From: a bacterium UBP3_UBA3054
GTDB taxonomy: Bacteria; Auribacterota; UBA3054
Assembly: GCA_002366995.1 (NCBI GenBank)
Contig: DFCM01000115.1
Location: forward strand, 1-39,078
Direction of reading: 5' to 3'
Length of the DNA: 39,078 nucleotides
Below, in pieces: positions 32,218 through 39,078 of the stretch. Under the pieces are notes generated by a model, which saw only the letters and a list, made by a program, of their open reading frames with translations, was not told where the DNA came from and ran no database searches. A program made the position numbers and the translations under genes. How positions within the stretch are numbered: position 1 is the stretch's first letter; every line of letters begins with the position of its first letter.

Positions 32218-32697
32218 TTACTGGGCGATGATGTCGTTGTTGCAGTAGGGGCAGCGGACTCTCTGGCCTTTGACGTTGATGGTCACCAGTTTGCCGCAGT
32301 GCGGGCAGGCGTAGACGTTGTTGGCCTGCTGGGCGGTCGGCGCGATGGTGGCGGCCGGCACGGTGGTGTACTGCTGCTGTTGCTGCTGGTACTGGGTCTG
32401 CTGAGCGATGGCTAAAGCAGCGTCAGCTTTTTCGTTGGCTTCCGCGGCCTGACCGGTGGCGTAGCCCGTGCTGCCGCCGACCAGAGCGCCGATACCGGCG
32501 CCCATGCCTGATCCGATGGCCACGCCGGCGCCCGGGTGTCCGACCTGGTTGCCGATGATGGCTCCGATGCCGGCGCCCAAGCCGGCGCCCAGAGTCGTGC
32601 CGATGGCCGTTCCGTAACCTACGTGTCTTTCAGTGGTGGTGCAGCCGGCTACCAGAACGAGGGCTGCCAAAGCGATGATGGTAAAATTGCGGATCAT
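32218..32697 (-). CDS. Lipoprotein with glycine zipper and C-terminal zinc ribbon
   Basis: The 159-residue protein starts MIRNFTIIALAALVLVAGC; LVAGC is a lipobox with Cys19 lipidated. Residues 33-78 are a glycine zipper (GAGLGAGIGAIIG, GSGMGAGIGALVGG), as in outer-membrane SmpA/SlyB-type lipoproteins. Residues 98-110 are Gln-rich. The C-terminus has a zinc ribbon, CPHC (Cys131, Cys134) and CPYC (Cys149, Cys152). A zinc ribbon on an exported lipoprotein is unusual. The ATG at 32697 fits the lipobox; an upstream in-frame opening reaching 32913 is shadow sequence over trpB. It lies 20 bases after trpB. Confidence 0.78.
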   Translation of the reverse strand: MIRNFTIIALAALVLVAGCTTTERHVGYGTAIGTTLGAGLGAGIGAIIGNQVGHPGAGVAIGSGMGAGIGALVGGSTGYATGQAAEANEKADAALAIAQQTQYQQQQQQYTTVPAATIAPTAQQANNVYACPHCGKLVTINVKGQRVRCPYCNNDIIAQ

Positions 32698-32717
32698 AGT
32701 TCGTCTCTTTTTGTTAA

Positions 32718-33944
<1,227 letters not shown>

Positions 33945-33983
33945 TTTTGCTCCTGGTAAGTTAAAGACATAATTATCTAATGA

Positions 33984-34012
33984 ATGTTACCACAAAATTG
34001 GGATAAATTCAA
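33984..34012 (-). promoter_or_regulatory. Promoter of trpB
   Basis: On the - strand, TTGAAT (34012-34007) and TAACAT (33989-33984) are 17 bases apart, with an extended -10 TGG in front of the hexamer. Transcription would begin about 30 bases before the trpB ATG. Confidence 0.5.
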
Positions 34013-34022
34013 GGCAAAAAGG

Positions 34023-34076
34023 ACGCTTTGAGAGCGTTTTTCCGCCCTTCCCGAGGCGCTTATCCCAAGAAGGGCG
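34023..34076. promoter_or_regulatory. Two dyads between the divergent trpB and 34138 promoters
   Basis: ACGCT (34023-34027) pairs with AGCGT (34033-34037), and a T-run follows on the + strand. CGCCCTTC (34043-34050) pairs perfectly with GAAGGGCG (34069-34076) across 18 bases. The second dyad ends 5 bases before the extended -10 of the + strand gene, covering its -35 region, so it could be an operator. No regulator is identified. Confidence 0.4.
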
Positions 34077-34080
34077 ATTA

Positions 34081-34089
34081 TGGTATAAT
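34081..34089 (+). promoter_or_regulatory. Extended -10 promoter of the rib/nusB operon
   Basis: TGGTATAAT (34081-34089) is a perfect extended -10. No good -35 is present. The leader of about 42 bases ends with AAAAGGAGT before the ATG at 34138. It is too short and lacks the conserved helices of an FMN riboswitch. Confidence 0.6.
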
Positions 34090-34137
34090 GAAAAATACTA
34101 TTACTTTAATTTTAAGCGAAAAAAAGGAGTACTTTAC

Positions 34138-34833
34138 ATGGGTATCGGAGATTTTTTCTCTGGCATCAAAGGGAAAGTGACGGAATCCGTCATGGAGAAG
34201 GCGATCGAGAACATGCGCGACATGAAGGCCCCCGTGAAAGAGGGGACCGTCAACGATTTCATAGAGGAATGCCTCTACGGCAAGAACGGCATCAAGAAAG
34301 CGAGCGTCGACCTTAGCAGGGACGGCGTGGAGGTGAAAGTTTCCTATTCCGACGGCAGGGAAAGCACCAAGCGCAAACTGGAGTTCGAGAAGATGATCTG
34401 GACTCCGCAGAAGAAGGCTTTCAATTTCATCTGCGGCGACGAGCCCCTGGACTGGGGGACCTACGCCTGCGTCTGCGTGACGCTGGCCACCCTTCTGCGC
34501 CAGATCATGGGCTTCAATGAAAAGAAGAAACCCTACAAGGACGAATTCTCCCGCGAGATCCCGCCCATTATCGAGGGCATCCTCCAAAAGGACGGCAAGG
34601 TCAACTTTGACCTCAGAAGGGTGCCTTTTTTGAGGCAGTACTATTACTTCAAAGTCATGGGGCAGGCGCCCCTTGATTACCTCAACGTCATAGACTGCTG
34701 GCTGGAAGGCGGCAAGTTCATTGTGCGCATAGACAACAACGCCGTTGTCGACAAGCTGAAAGCCATGGACCCCAAGCAGCTCCAGGAAGCCATGAAGGGC
34801 ATGAAGGACATCGACATCGAGGACGAGAACTAA
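34138..34833 (+). CDS. Conserved-looking protein of unknown function heading the riboflavin operon
   Basis: The 231-residue cytoplasmic protein has no signal peptide or membrane segment. Its N-terminus ([18 protein letters not shown]) is helical. The middle is beta-rich ([20 protein letters not shown]), and a hydrophobic helix lies at about residues 105-125 ([20 protein letters not shown]). The C-terminus is Lys/Met/Asp-rich with a helix ([15 protein letters not shown]) and an acidic end. No family is recognised. It has its own strong ribosome site and is followed by ribBA after one base, so it is translated with the riboflavin genes. A role linked to flavin or cell-division-associated processes cannot be argued from sequence. 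Confidence 0.68.
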   Translation: MGIGDFFSGIKGKVTESVMEKAIENMRDMKAPVKEGTVNDFIEECLYGKNGIKKASVDLSRDGVEVKVSYSDGRESTKRKLEFEKMIWTPQKKAFNFICGDEPLDWGTYACVCVTLATLLRQIMGFNEKKKPYKDEFSREIPPIIEGILQKDGKVNFDLRRVPFLRQYYYFKVMGQAPLDYLNVIDCWLEGGKFIVRIDNNAVVDKLKAMDPKQLQEAMKGMKDIDIEDEN

Positions 34834-34834
34834 A

Positions 34835-36037
34835 ATGCCGAACGATGTTTTTGTAGAAGCGCCGGAAGCTATCGAGATAATCCGCCAGGGCGGAATGCTC
34901 ATAGTGACCGATGACGAGGACCGCGAGAACGAAGGCGACTTTATCATGGCGGCCGACTGCGTCACGCCTGAAGCCATAAACCTCATGGTGACGAGAGGGC
35001 GCGGGCTGGTATGCCTGCCGGCTTCCAAAGAGAAACTGGAAAAAGTCGGGATACCCATGATGGTCTCACGCAACACCGCGAGGCTCGGGACGGCTTTCAC
35101 GGTCTCAATTGACGCGCTTAAAAACGCCACGACCGGCATCTCCGCCTACGACAGGGCTGAGACCATAAGGCAGTTCTGCGACGCCAACGCCAGCAGCGAT
35201 CAGTTCGGCATCCCCGGGCACATCTTTCCGCTTCGGGCGGAAAACGGCGGAGTGTTGAAGCGCAGCGGACACACCGAGACGGCGGTAGATCTGGCGAGGA
35301 TGGCCGGCAAGAATCCCTGCGGCGTTCTGTGCGAGATCCTGAACGACGACGGGACAATGGCGAGGCTCGACACCTTGAAAGTTTTGGCTGAGGAGCTCGG
35401 GCTGAAGATCTTTACGGTCGCGAAGCTAATAGAGTACCGCAGGCAGACCGAGCGTTTGATCGAGGAAACGGCGGAGGCCGCGCTCCCGACCAAGTTCGGC
35501 GATTTCAGGATCCATCTTTTCGAATCGAAGATCGATTCCCAGCATCACCTGGCCCTTACTATGGGTGAGATCAAAGGCGACGATCCTGTGCTAGTCAGAG
35601 TGCATTCCGAATGCTTGACGGGCGACGCCCTGAGGTCGAGCCGCTGCGACTGCGGCGAGCAGCTTGAGGCGGCCATGCGGAAAATAGCCGAGGAAGGGCG
35701 CGGCGTCATCATCTATCTGCGCCAGGAAGGGCGCGGCATCGGCCTGCCCTCCAAAATAAAAGCCTACGCTCTGCAGGACAAGGGCGACGACACCGTGGAG
35801 GCGAACATTCACCTGGGATTCCCTCCGGATCTTCGCGACTACGGCTACGGCGCGCAGATGCTCGCCGACCTCGGCGTCAGGAAGATGAGGCTGATGACTA
35901 ACAATCCGAAAAAACTGGCCGGCCTCAAGGGGCACGGACTCGAGATAGTGGAAAGAGTTCCCCTGAAGACCAAGCCGAACAAATACAACCAGCATTATCT
36001 GGAAACTAAATCGGAGAAGATGGGACATCTTCTCTAA
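34835..36037 (+). CDS. ribBA: Bifunctional 3,4-dihydroxy-2-butanone 4-phosphate synthase / GTP cyclohydrolase II
   Basis: The 400-residue protein catalyses both entry reactions of riboflavin synthesis. The N-terminal RibB domain (residues 1-200) has [16 protein letters not shown] and [15 protein letters not shown], which bind magnesium and ribulose 5-phosphate. The C-terminal RibA domain (from about 205) has [21 protein letters not shown] with three zinc cysteines and [11 protein letters not shown] for GTP. Both domains look intact. ribH is 10 bases on. The later-pathway genes ribD and ribE are not in the window. Confidence 0.95.
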   Translation: MPNDVFVEAPEAIEIIRQGGMLIVTDDEDRENEGDFIMAADCVTPEAINLMVTRGRGLVCLPASKEKLEKVGIPMMVSRNTARLGTAFTVSIDALKNATTGISAYDRAETIRQFCDANASSDQFGIPGHIFPLRAENGGVLKRSGHTETAVDLARMAGKNPCGVLCEILNDDGTMARLDTLKVLAEELGLKIFTVAKLIEYRRQTERLIEETAEAALPTKFGDFRIHLFESKIDSQHHLALTMGEIKGDDPVLVRVHSECLTGDALRSSRCDCGEQLEAAMRKIAEEGRGVIIYLRQEGRGIGLPSKIKAYALQDKGDDTVEANIHLGFPPDLRDYGYGAQMLADLGVRKMRLMTNNPKKLAGLKGHGLEIVERVPLKTKPNKYNQHYLETKSEKMGHLL

Positions 36038-36047
36038 AGGAGGTCGT

Positions 36048-36515
36048 ATGTATAAAAAACTAGAAGGCATGCTGAACGCGGAAGGCAAAAGGCTCGGAGT
36101 CGTTGTCAGCCGTTTCAACGAGATCATCACCGGCAAGCTTTTGGAAGGCGCCCTTGACTGCTGGCGCCGCCATGGCGGAAAGGAAGAGGACATAACGGTC
36201 GTCTTCGTTCCCGGCGCCTGGGAGATCCCTCCCACGGCCATGAAGCTCGCCAAGAGCGGCAAGGTCGACGCGGTCGTCTGTCTGGGCGCCGTCATAAGGG
36301 GCGCCACGCCGCACTTCGAGTTCGTGGCGGCCGAGAGCGCCAAAGGCATCGCGCAGGCTTCCATGCAGCAGACGGAAGTTCCGATGACGTTCGGCGTCCT
36401 GACCTGCGACACCATCGAGCAGGCCGTGGAAAGAGCGGGCTCCAAGTCCGGCAACAAGGGATGGGACGCCACGCTTTCAGCCATCGAGATGCTTGGGATC
36501 TACAAGCAGCTCTAA
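36048..36515 (+). CDS. ribH: 6,7-dimethyl-8-ribityllumazine synthase
   Basis: The 155-residue enzyme condenses the RibA-derived pyrimidine and the RibB product to lumazine, the riboflavin precursor, usually as a 60-subunit shell or a pentamer. It shows [17 protein letters not shown] (residues 20-36), VPGAWEIP (54-61), [14 protein letters not shown] (80-93, catalytic His89) and Arg129 in VERAGSK. AAAGGAGG lies before the ATG. It sits between ribBA and nusB, the classic riboflavin-nusB order. Confidence 0.95.
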   Translation: MYKKLEGMLNAEGKRLGVVVSRFNEIITGKLLEGALDCWRRHGGKEEDITVVFVPGAWEIPPTAMKLAKSGKVDAVVCLGAVIRGATPHFEFVAAESAKGIAQASMQQTEVPMTFGVLTCDTIEQAVERAGSKSGNKGWDATLSAIEMLGIYKQL

Positions 36516-36524
36516 GGAGAAAAA

Positions 36525-37208
36525 ATGCTTCCCAGACGCAAGTCGCGTATTTTGGCTCTTTGTATGCTTTATGCCCTCGACATGCAGAGGACGGACGACC
36601 TTGCGGTCTCCGCAAGGGTGGAGAACATCTTCTCCCGTCCTTTCCCGCAGTCTGTGACTGATTACGCCCGTTCCTTAGTCACGAGCGTCGTCAGGAACGC
36701 CGAATCGATAGACGAACTTATTTTCCGGCACACGCACAACTGGGACAAGGAAAGGATAGCCATGGTCGACAGGCAGATCATGCGCATAGCCATCTGCGAG
36801 TTCAGCTTTAAGCGCAGCGCCCCGGCGGTGGTCGCCATCAACGAGGCGGTGGCCGTCGCCAAGATCTTCGGAACGGAGGAATCCGGCCGTTTCGTCAACG
36901 GGATCCTGGACGCCGTGAACGTCGAAGTCAACAATCTCGTAAGGGAAGAGCAGACAAGGGAAGAAGCTGAAGAGCCGGCGCCCGAAGCGCCAGCGCCAAA
37001 GGAAGAGAAGCACAAGATCACAAGATCCGCTTATCTCGCGAAGTACGCCAGGGAGGCGACGATCCTGGAAAAAGAAAAGGAAGCCAGAAGGGCTGCCATA
37101 GAGGCGGAGCGCGAAGCCGAAAGGGAAGAGCGGCGCAAAGCCAGGGAAGCGGAGCGCGAGGCCAGAAGAGCGCTGCGGGAAGCCGAAAAGCTCGAGGAAG
37201 AGTATTGA
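36525..37208 (+). CDS. nusB: Transcription antitermination factor NusB with a long charged C-terminal extension
   Basis: The 227-residue protein has a full NusB domain (residues 4-138: RRKSRILALCMLYALD, NWDKERIAMVDRQIMRIAICEF, AVVAINEAVAVAKIFGTEESGRFVNGILD), which binds boxA RNA with NusE in rRNA antitermination. NusB is normally about 140 residues. Residues 139-227 are an extra part: an acidic, Pro/Ala-rich linker (149-163), a short basic motif ITRSAYLAKYAREA, then an uninterrupted Glu/Arg/Ala helix (from about 180) that reads as a single long charged helix or coiled coil. GGAG precedes the ATG. It is followed by hpt one base after its stop. Confidence 0.9.
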   Translation: MLPRRKSRILALCMLYALDMQRTDDLAVSARVENIFSRPFPQSVTDYARSLVTSVVRNAESIDELIFRHTHNWDKERIAMVDRQIMRIAICEFSFKRSAPAVVAINEAVAVAKIFGTEESGRFVNGILDAVNVEVNNLVREEQTREEAEEPAPEAPAPKEEKHKITRSAYLAKYAREATILEKEKEARRAAIEAEREAEREERRKAREAEREARRALREAEKLEEEY

Positions 37209-37209
37209 C

Positions 37210-37731
37210 ATGTACGAAATAATTCTCACAGAAATGCAGGTGAAGCAGCTCGTCGAAAGACTGGCTTTCGAAGTTGCCGCCGACGTGGGGGACAAGCCTC
37301 TTATCGTCACGGGCGTTTTGAAAGGCTGTCTGCACTTCACGAGCGATCTTTTGAGAGCGCTTTCCAATTTGGGAGTGGAGGCGGAGACGGATTTCATAGA
37401 CTGCGCCTCCTATTCCGGAACCCAGAGCACGGGCGAAGTGAAATGCATCCTTCCGCCGCAGCTGGACTGCAAAGGCAAATACGTTCTTTTGGCAGACACC
37501 GTATTGGAGACCGGCAGGACCTTGAAAAAAGCCATCGAGATCTATGAGGAGCTGGGTGCGGAAAAGGTCGAGGCCTGCGTGCTTTTGGACAAAAAGGATC
37601 TGAGAAAGGTTGACGTGAGGGCGAAGTTCATCGGAATGAACGCCGGCAACGATTTCATCATCGGCTACGGTCTGGACTATGAGCAGCGCTACCGCAATCT
37701 GCCTTTCGTGGCGAAATTAATACAGGAGTAA
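37210..37731 (+). CDS. hpt: Hypoxanthine-type phosphoribosyltransferase
   Basis: The 173-residue enzyme salvages hypoxanthine or guanine with PRPP. It shows VLKGCLHFTSDL (residues 36-47), CASYSGTQSTGEV, and the PRPP-binding loop LLADTVLETGRT (93-104). In most HPRTs the loop has the acidic pair E-D followed by I-I-D-T-G; here the pair is Asp96-Thr97, so one acid that contacts the ribose is Thr. VLLDKK and FIIGYGLDY near the C-terminus match the base-binding hood. Length is normal. It lies in the nusB-purE run of purine and translation genes. Confidence 0.88.
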   Translation: MYEIILTEMQVKQLVERLAFEVAADVGDKPLIVTGVLKGCLHFTSDLLRALSNLGVEAETDFIDCASYSGTQSTGEVKCILPPQLDCKGKYVLLADTVLETGRTLKKAIEIYEELGAEKVEACVLLDKKDLRKVDVRAKFIGMNAGNDFIIGYGLDYEQRYRNLPFVAKLIQE

Positions 37732-37735
37732 ATCT

Positions 37736-38188
37736 ATGGAGATCAAAGTTGGCATAGTCTACGGAAGCGTTTCCGACGAGGCGGTCATGAAGAACGCAAA
37801 GGAGATCTTGGAAAGCTACGGCGTTGGCTGCGAGGTCTCGGTCATGTCCGCGCACCGCACTCCGGACAAAGTCGCCGAATACGCCTCCAAGGCGCACGAA
37901 AGGGGCATCAAGGTCCTTATCGCTGGCGCAGGCCTGGCGGCCCATCTGGCGGGCGCCGTGGCGGCCCGCACGATCTTGCCAGTTATCGGCGTACCGCTGG
38001 AATGCGGAGGCCTTGGCGGATTGGACGCTTTGCTTTCAACGGTGCAGATGCCCAAGGGCGTTCCTGTGGCGACGGTGGCGGTTGGAAGCCACGGCGCCAA
38101 GAACGCCGCCTACCTTGCGCTCCAGATCCTGGCGCTGCAGGACGAAGCTTTGGCCGCGAGGCTTTGGAAGGAAAAGCGAGGCGAATAA
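37736..38188 (+). CDS. purE: N5-carboxyaminoimidazole ribonucleotide mutase
   Basis: The 150-residue enzyme moves the carboxyl group in the sixth step of purine synthesis. It shows GSVSDEAVM (10-18), MSAHRTPDKV (37-46, with His40), IAGAGLAAHLAGAVAARTILPVIGVP and LLSTVQMPKGVPVATVAVG. These match class I PurE, which works with PurK; purK is not in the window. Length is typical. It starts 4 bases after hpt, so salvage and de novo purine steps are co-expressed. The start is reached from the hpt end with AGGAG overlapping its stop. Confidence 0.94.
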   Translation: MEIKVGIVYGSVSDEAVMKNAKEILESYGVGCEVSVMSAHRTPDKVAEYASKAHERGIKVLIAGAGLAAHLAGAVAARTILPVIGVPLECGGLGGLDALLSTVQMPKGVPVATVAVGSHGAKNAAYLALQILALQDEALAARLWKEKRGE

Positions 38189-38190
38189 AA

Positions 38191-38736
38191 GTGCGTGTGA
38201 TGGATCTCAGGGAGAATAGGGAAGAAGCTATCGATGCTGCCGCCGACGCTTTGAGAGGCGGGCGCTTGGCCATATTCCCGACCGAGACGGTCTACGGGCT
38301 TTTCTTCACGGAAAAGGCGAAAGCCAACGCTTACGCCCTGAAAGGAAGAGATCAGGGCAAGCCCTGCGCGTACCACGTCGGCTCCTTTGAAACGCTCTTC
38401 TCCGTCGCGGGAGAACAGAGCGAGGAGATCATAAGCGCTTTGAAAGAAAAGCTGCCGGGCTCTTACACTTTCCTTTTGCCGAAAGACGGCGGAAAGGTGG
38501 GCGTCCGTTATCCCAATCACAAGGATGTTTGCGAGATGTTGGAAAAAGTTGGCGAGCCGGTCTTCGGAACGAGCGCCAACATAAGCGGGGAAGCTCCGCC
38601 GACGGATCTATCCGACACCAAAGCCCTGTGGGAGGGAGTGGCCGTCGCAGTGGACGGCGGAAGCGTCAGGGGAGTGGCCTCGGAGGTCGTCGACCTGACG
38701 GGAAGCGAACCGAGAACAATTAGGAAAGCGGAATAA
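38191..38736 (+). CDS. Sua5/YciO/YrdC-family threonylcarbamoyl-AMP synthase
   Basis: The protein (181 residues from the GTG at 38191) has the family signature FPTETVYGL (about residues 30-38) and GTSANISGE, with an R-Y-P nucleotide site (GVRYPNH). It makes threonylcarbamoyl-AMP for the t6A tRNA modification. This is the short YrdC-type domain without the Sua5 C-terminal domain. Starts compete: GTG 38191, GTG 38197 and ATG 38200. The GAGG at 38177-38180 spaces best with 38191. A long in-frame opening upstream at 38002 lies over purE and is not used. It follows purE by 2 bases. Confidence 0.85.
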   Translation: MRVMDLRENREEAIDAAADALRGGRLAIFPTETVYGLFFTEKAKANAYALKGRDQGKPCAYHVGSFETLFSVAGEQSEEIISALKEKLPGSYTFLLPKDGGKVGVRYPNHKDVCEMLEKVGEPVFGTSANISGEAPPTDLSDTKALWEGVAVAVDGGSVRGVASEVVDLTGSEPRTIRKAE

Positions 38737-38738
38737 TT

Positions 38739-39029
38739 ATGGAAGAAAAAAAGAGTGAAAAACTTTCCATGGAAGACGTCATGCACGAGCTGCAGAGCCG
38801 GACGAAATGCCCTTACGCCGAGGAGAAACTTTTCATCTACGCCCAGGCGATGGACCCCTACAACAGGCGCTACATCGTCCTCGAGTGCCCGGCCCGCCGC
38901 AACACCATTAGCGACAGCAAGAAGTGGAAAGTTTACCAGGAAGAAATAGAGGAACTTTGCTGCAACCCTTACTTCGCCTACAAATGCGAAAGCTACAAGT
39001 TGGTGAAGGAGCTCGACAAAAAAGGTTAA
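38739..39029 (+). CDS. Small unknown cytoplasmic protein
   Basis: The 96-residue protein is highly charged, without signal peptide or membrane segment. It contains four cysteines (CPYAEE, LECPARR, LCCNPY, YKCES); two sit together, so metal binding is possible but not shown. The C-terminus is Lys-rich. No family is recognised. It starts 2 bases after the YrdC-family gene, so it probably ends the operon or continues it. Confidence 0.6.
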   Translation: MEEKKSEKLSMEDVMHELQSRTKCPYAEEKLFIYAQAMDPYNRRYIVLECPARRNTISDSKKWKVYQEEIEELCCNPYFAYKCESYKLVKELDKKG

Positions 39030-39033
39030 TCTT

Positions 39034-39078
39034 ATGAAACGCACACTTTTTATCACGGCGCTTTTACTTAGCGCGCAA
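39034..39078 (+). CDS. Start of an exported protein, cut by the window end
   Basis: The ATG at 39034 begins MKRTLFITALLLSAQ, a basic start followed by a hydrophobic stretch, typical of a signal peptide. Only 15 residues are visible, so the family is unknown. AAAAGG lies 8-13 bases before the ATG. It lies 4 bases after the preceding gene. Confidence 0.5.
   Translation, partial: MKRTLFITALLLSAQ

Noticed and set aside
34090..34137. FMN riboswitch before the riboflavin genes
   Set aside because: The leader is only about 42 bases long and AT-rich, and the conserved multi-helix structure is absent.

Overview
The window is a gene-dense, GC-rich bacterial chromosome segment. Almost no space is non-coding; the longest gap is about 190 bases. 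It carries housekeeping genes (fatty-acid, histidine, tryptophan, arginine, riboflavin and purine synthesis, DNA repair) and a set of exported proteins. A PEP-CTERM-type C-terminus, a tandem trio of exported formylglycine-generating-enzyme-like (FGE-like) proteins sharing an N-terminal WPWNGKVD motif, a pseudopilin-like giant protein and an NfnAB module together suggest a Gram-negative anaerobe of the PVC group, most likely a gut-type Kiritimatiellota or Lentisphaerota. That placement is inference from gene content; there is no rRNA to confirm it.

Layout. 1-5319 (+): the end of a possible lipoprotein, then accB-accC, a PHP phosphatase, a TIM-barrel sugar isomerase and a Gfo/Idh oxidoreductase. 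Their likely terminator lies inside the opposing gene. 5316-8324 (-): a 1002-residue pseudopilin-like protein. 8495-14550 (+): a UvrD/PcrA helicase, a DUF362 ferredoxin protein, a PyrK-like flavoprotein, an O-antigen-ligase-like membrane protein and HisI, mostly overlapping or touching. 14556-15335 (-): an exported protein of unknown function. 15385-21696 (+): a HAD phosphatase, MutL, a small zinc-ribbon membrane protein, NfnA, NfnB, an MDR-like protein and a small lipoprotein. 21753-22907 (-): a gate-domain membrane protein. 23018-24403 (+): a MATE transporter. 24475-30345 (+): argG, a PEP-CTERM protein and three FGE-like exported proteins, closed by a strong terminator. 30521-31363 (+): an AT-rich RhuM/PLD-like gene that looks acquired. 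31369-33944 (-): trpB, a glycine-zipper/zinc-ribbon lipoprotein and a lone fumarase alpha subunit. 34138-39078 (+): an unknown gene, then ribBA, ribH, nusB, hpt, purE, a Sua5-family gene, a small unknown gene and the start of an exported protein.

Control signals are unusually readable. Several promoters fit a housekeeping sigma consensus with an exact 17-base spacer. Many carry an extended -10 (TGn before the hexamer). At four genes the -10 lies only 7-9 bases before the start codon and no ribosome binding site is visible, which suggests leaderless mRNAs; other genes have strong AGGAGG-type sites.

The most interesting material is: the argG/PEP-CTERM/FGE-like cluster; the pseudopilin with a lamin-tail-like domain; the RhuM/PLD protein with a perfect palindrome inside its gene, next to a fumarase alpha gene without its beta partner; the exported lipoprotein with a zinc ribbon; the leaderless promoters; and the terminator embedded in an opposing coding sequence.
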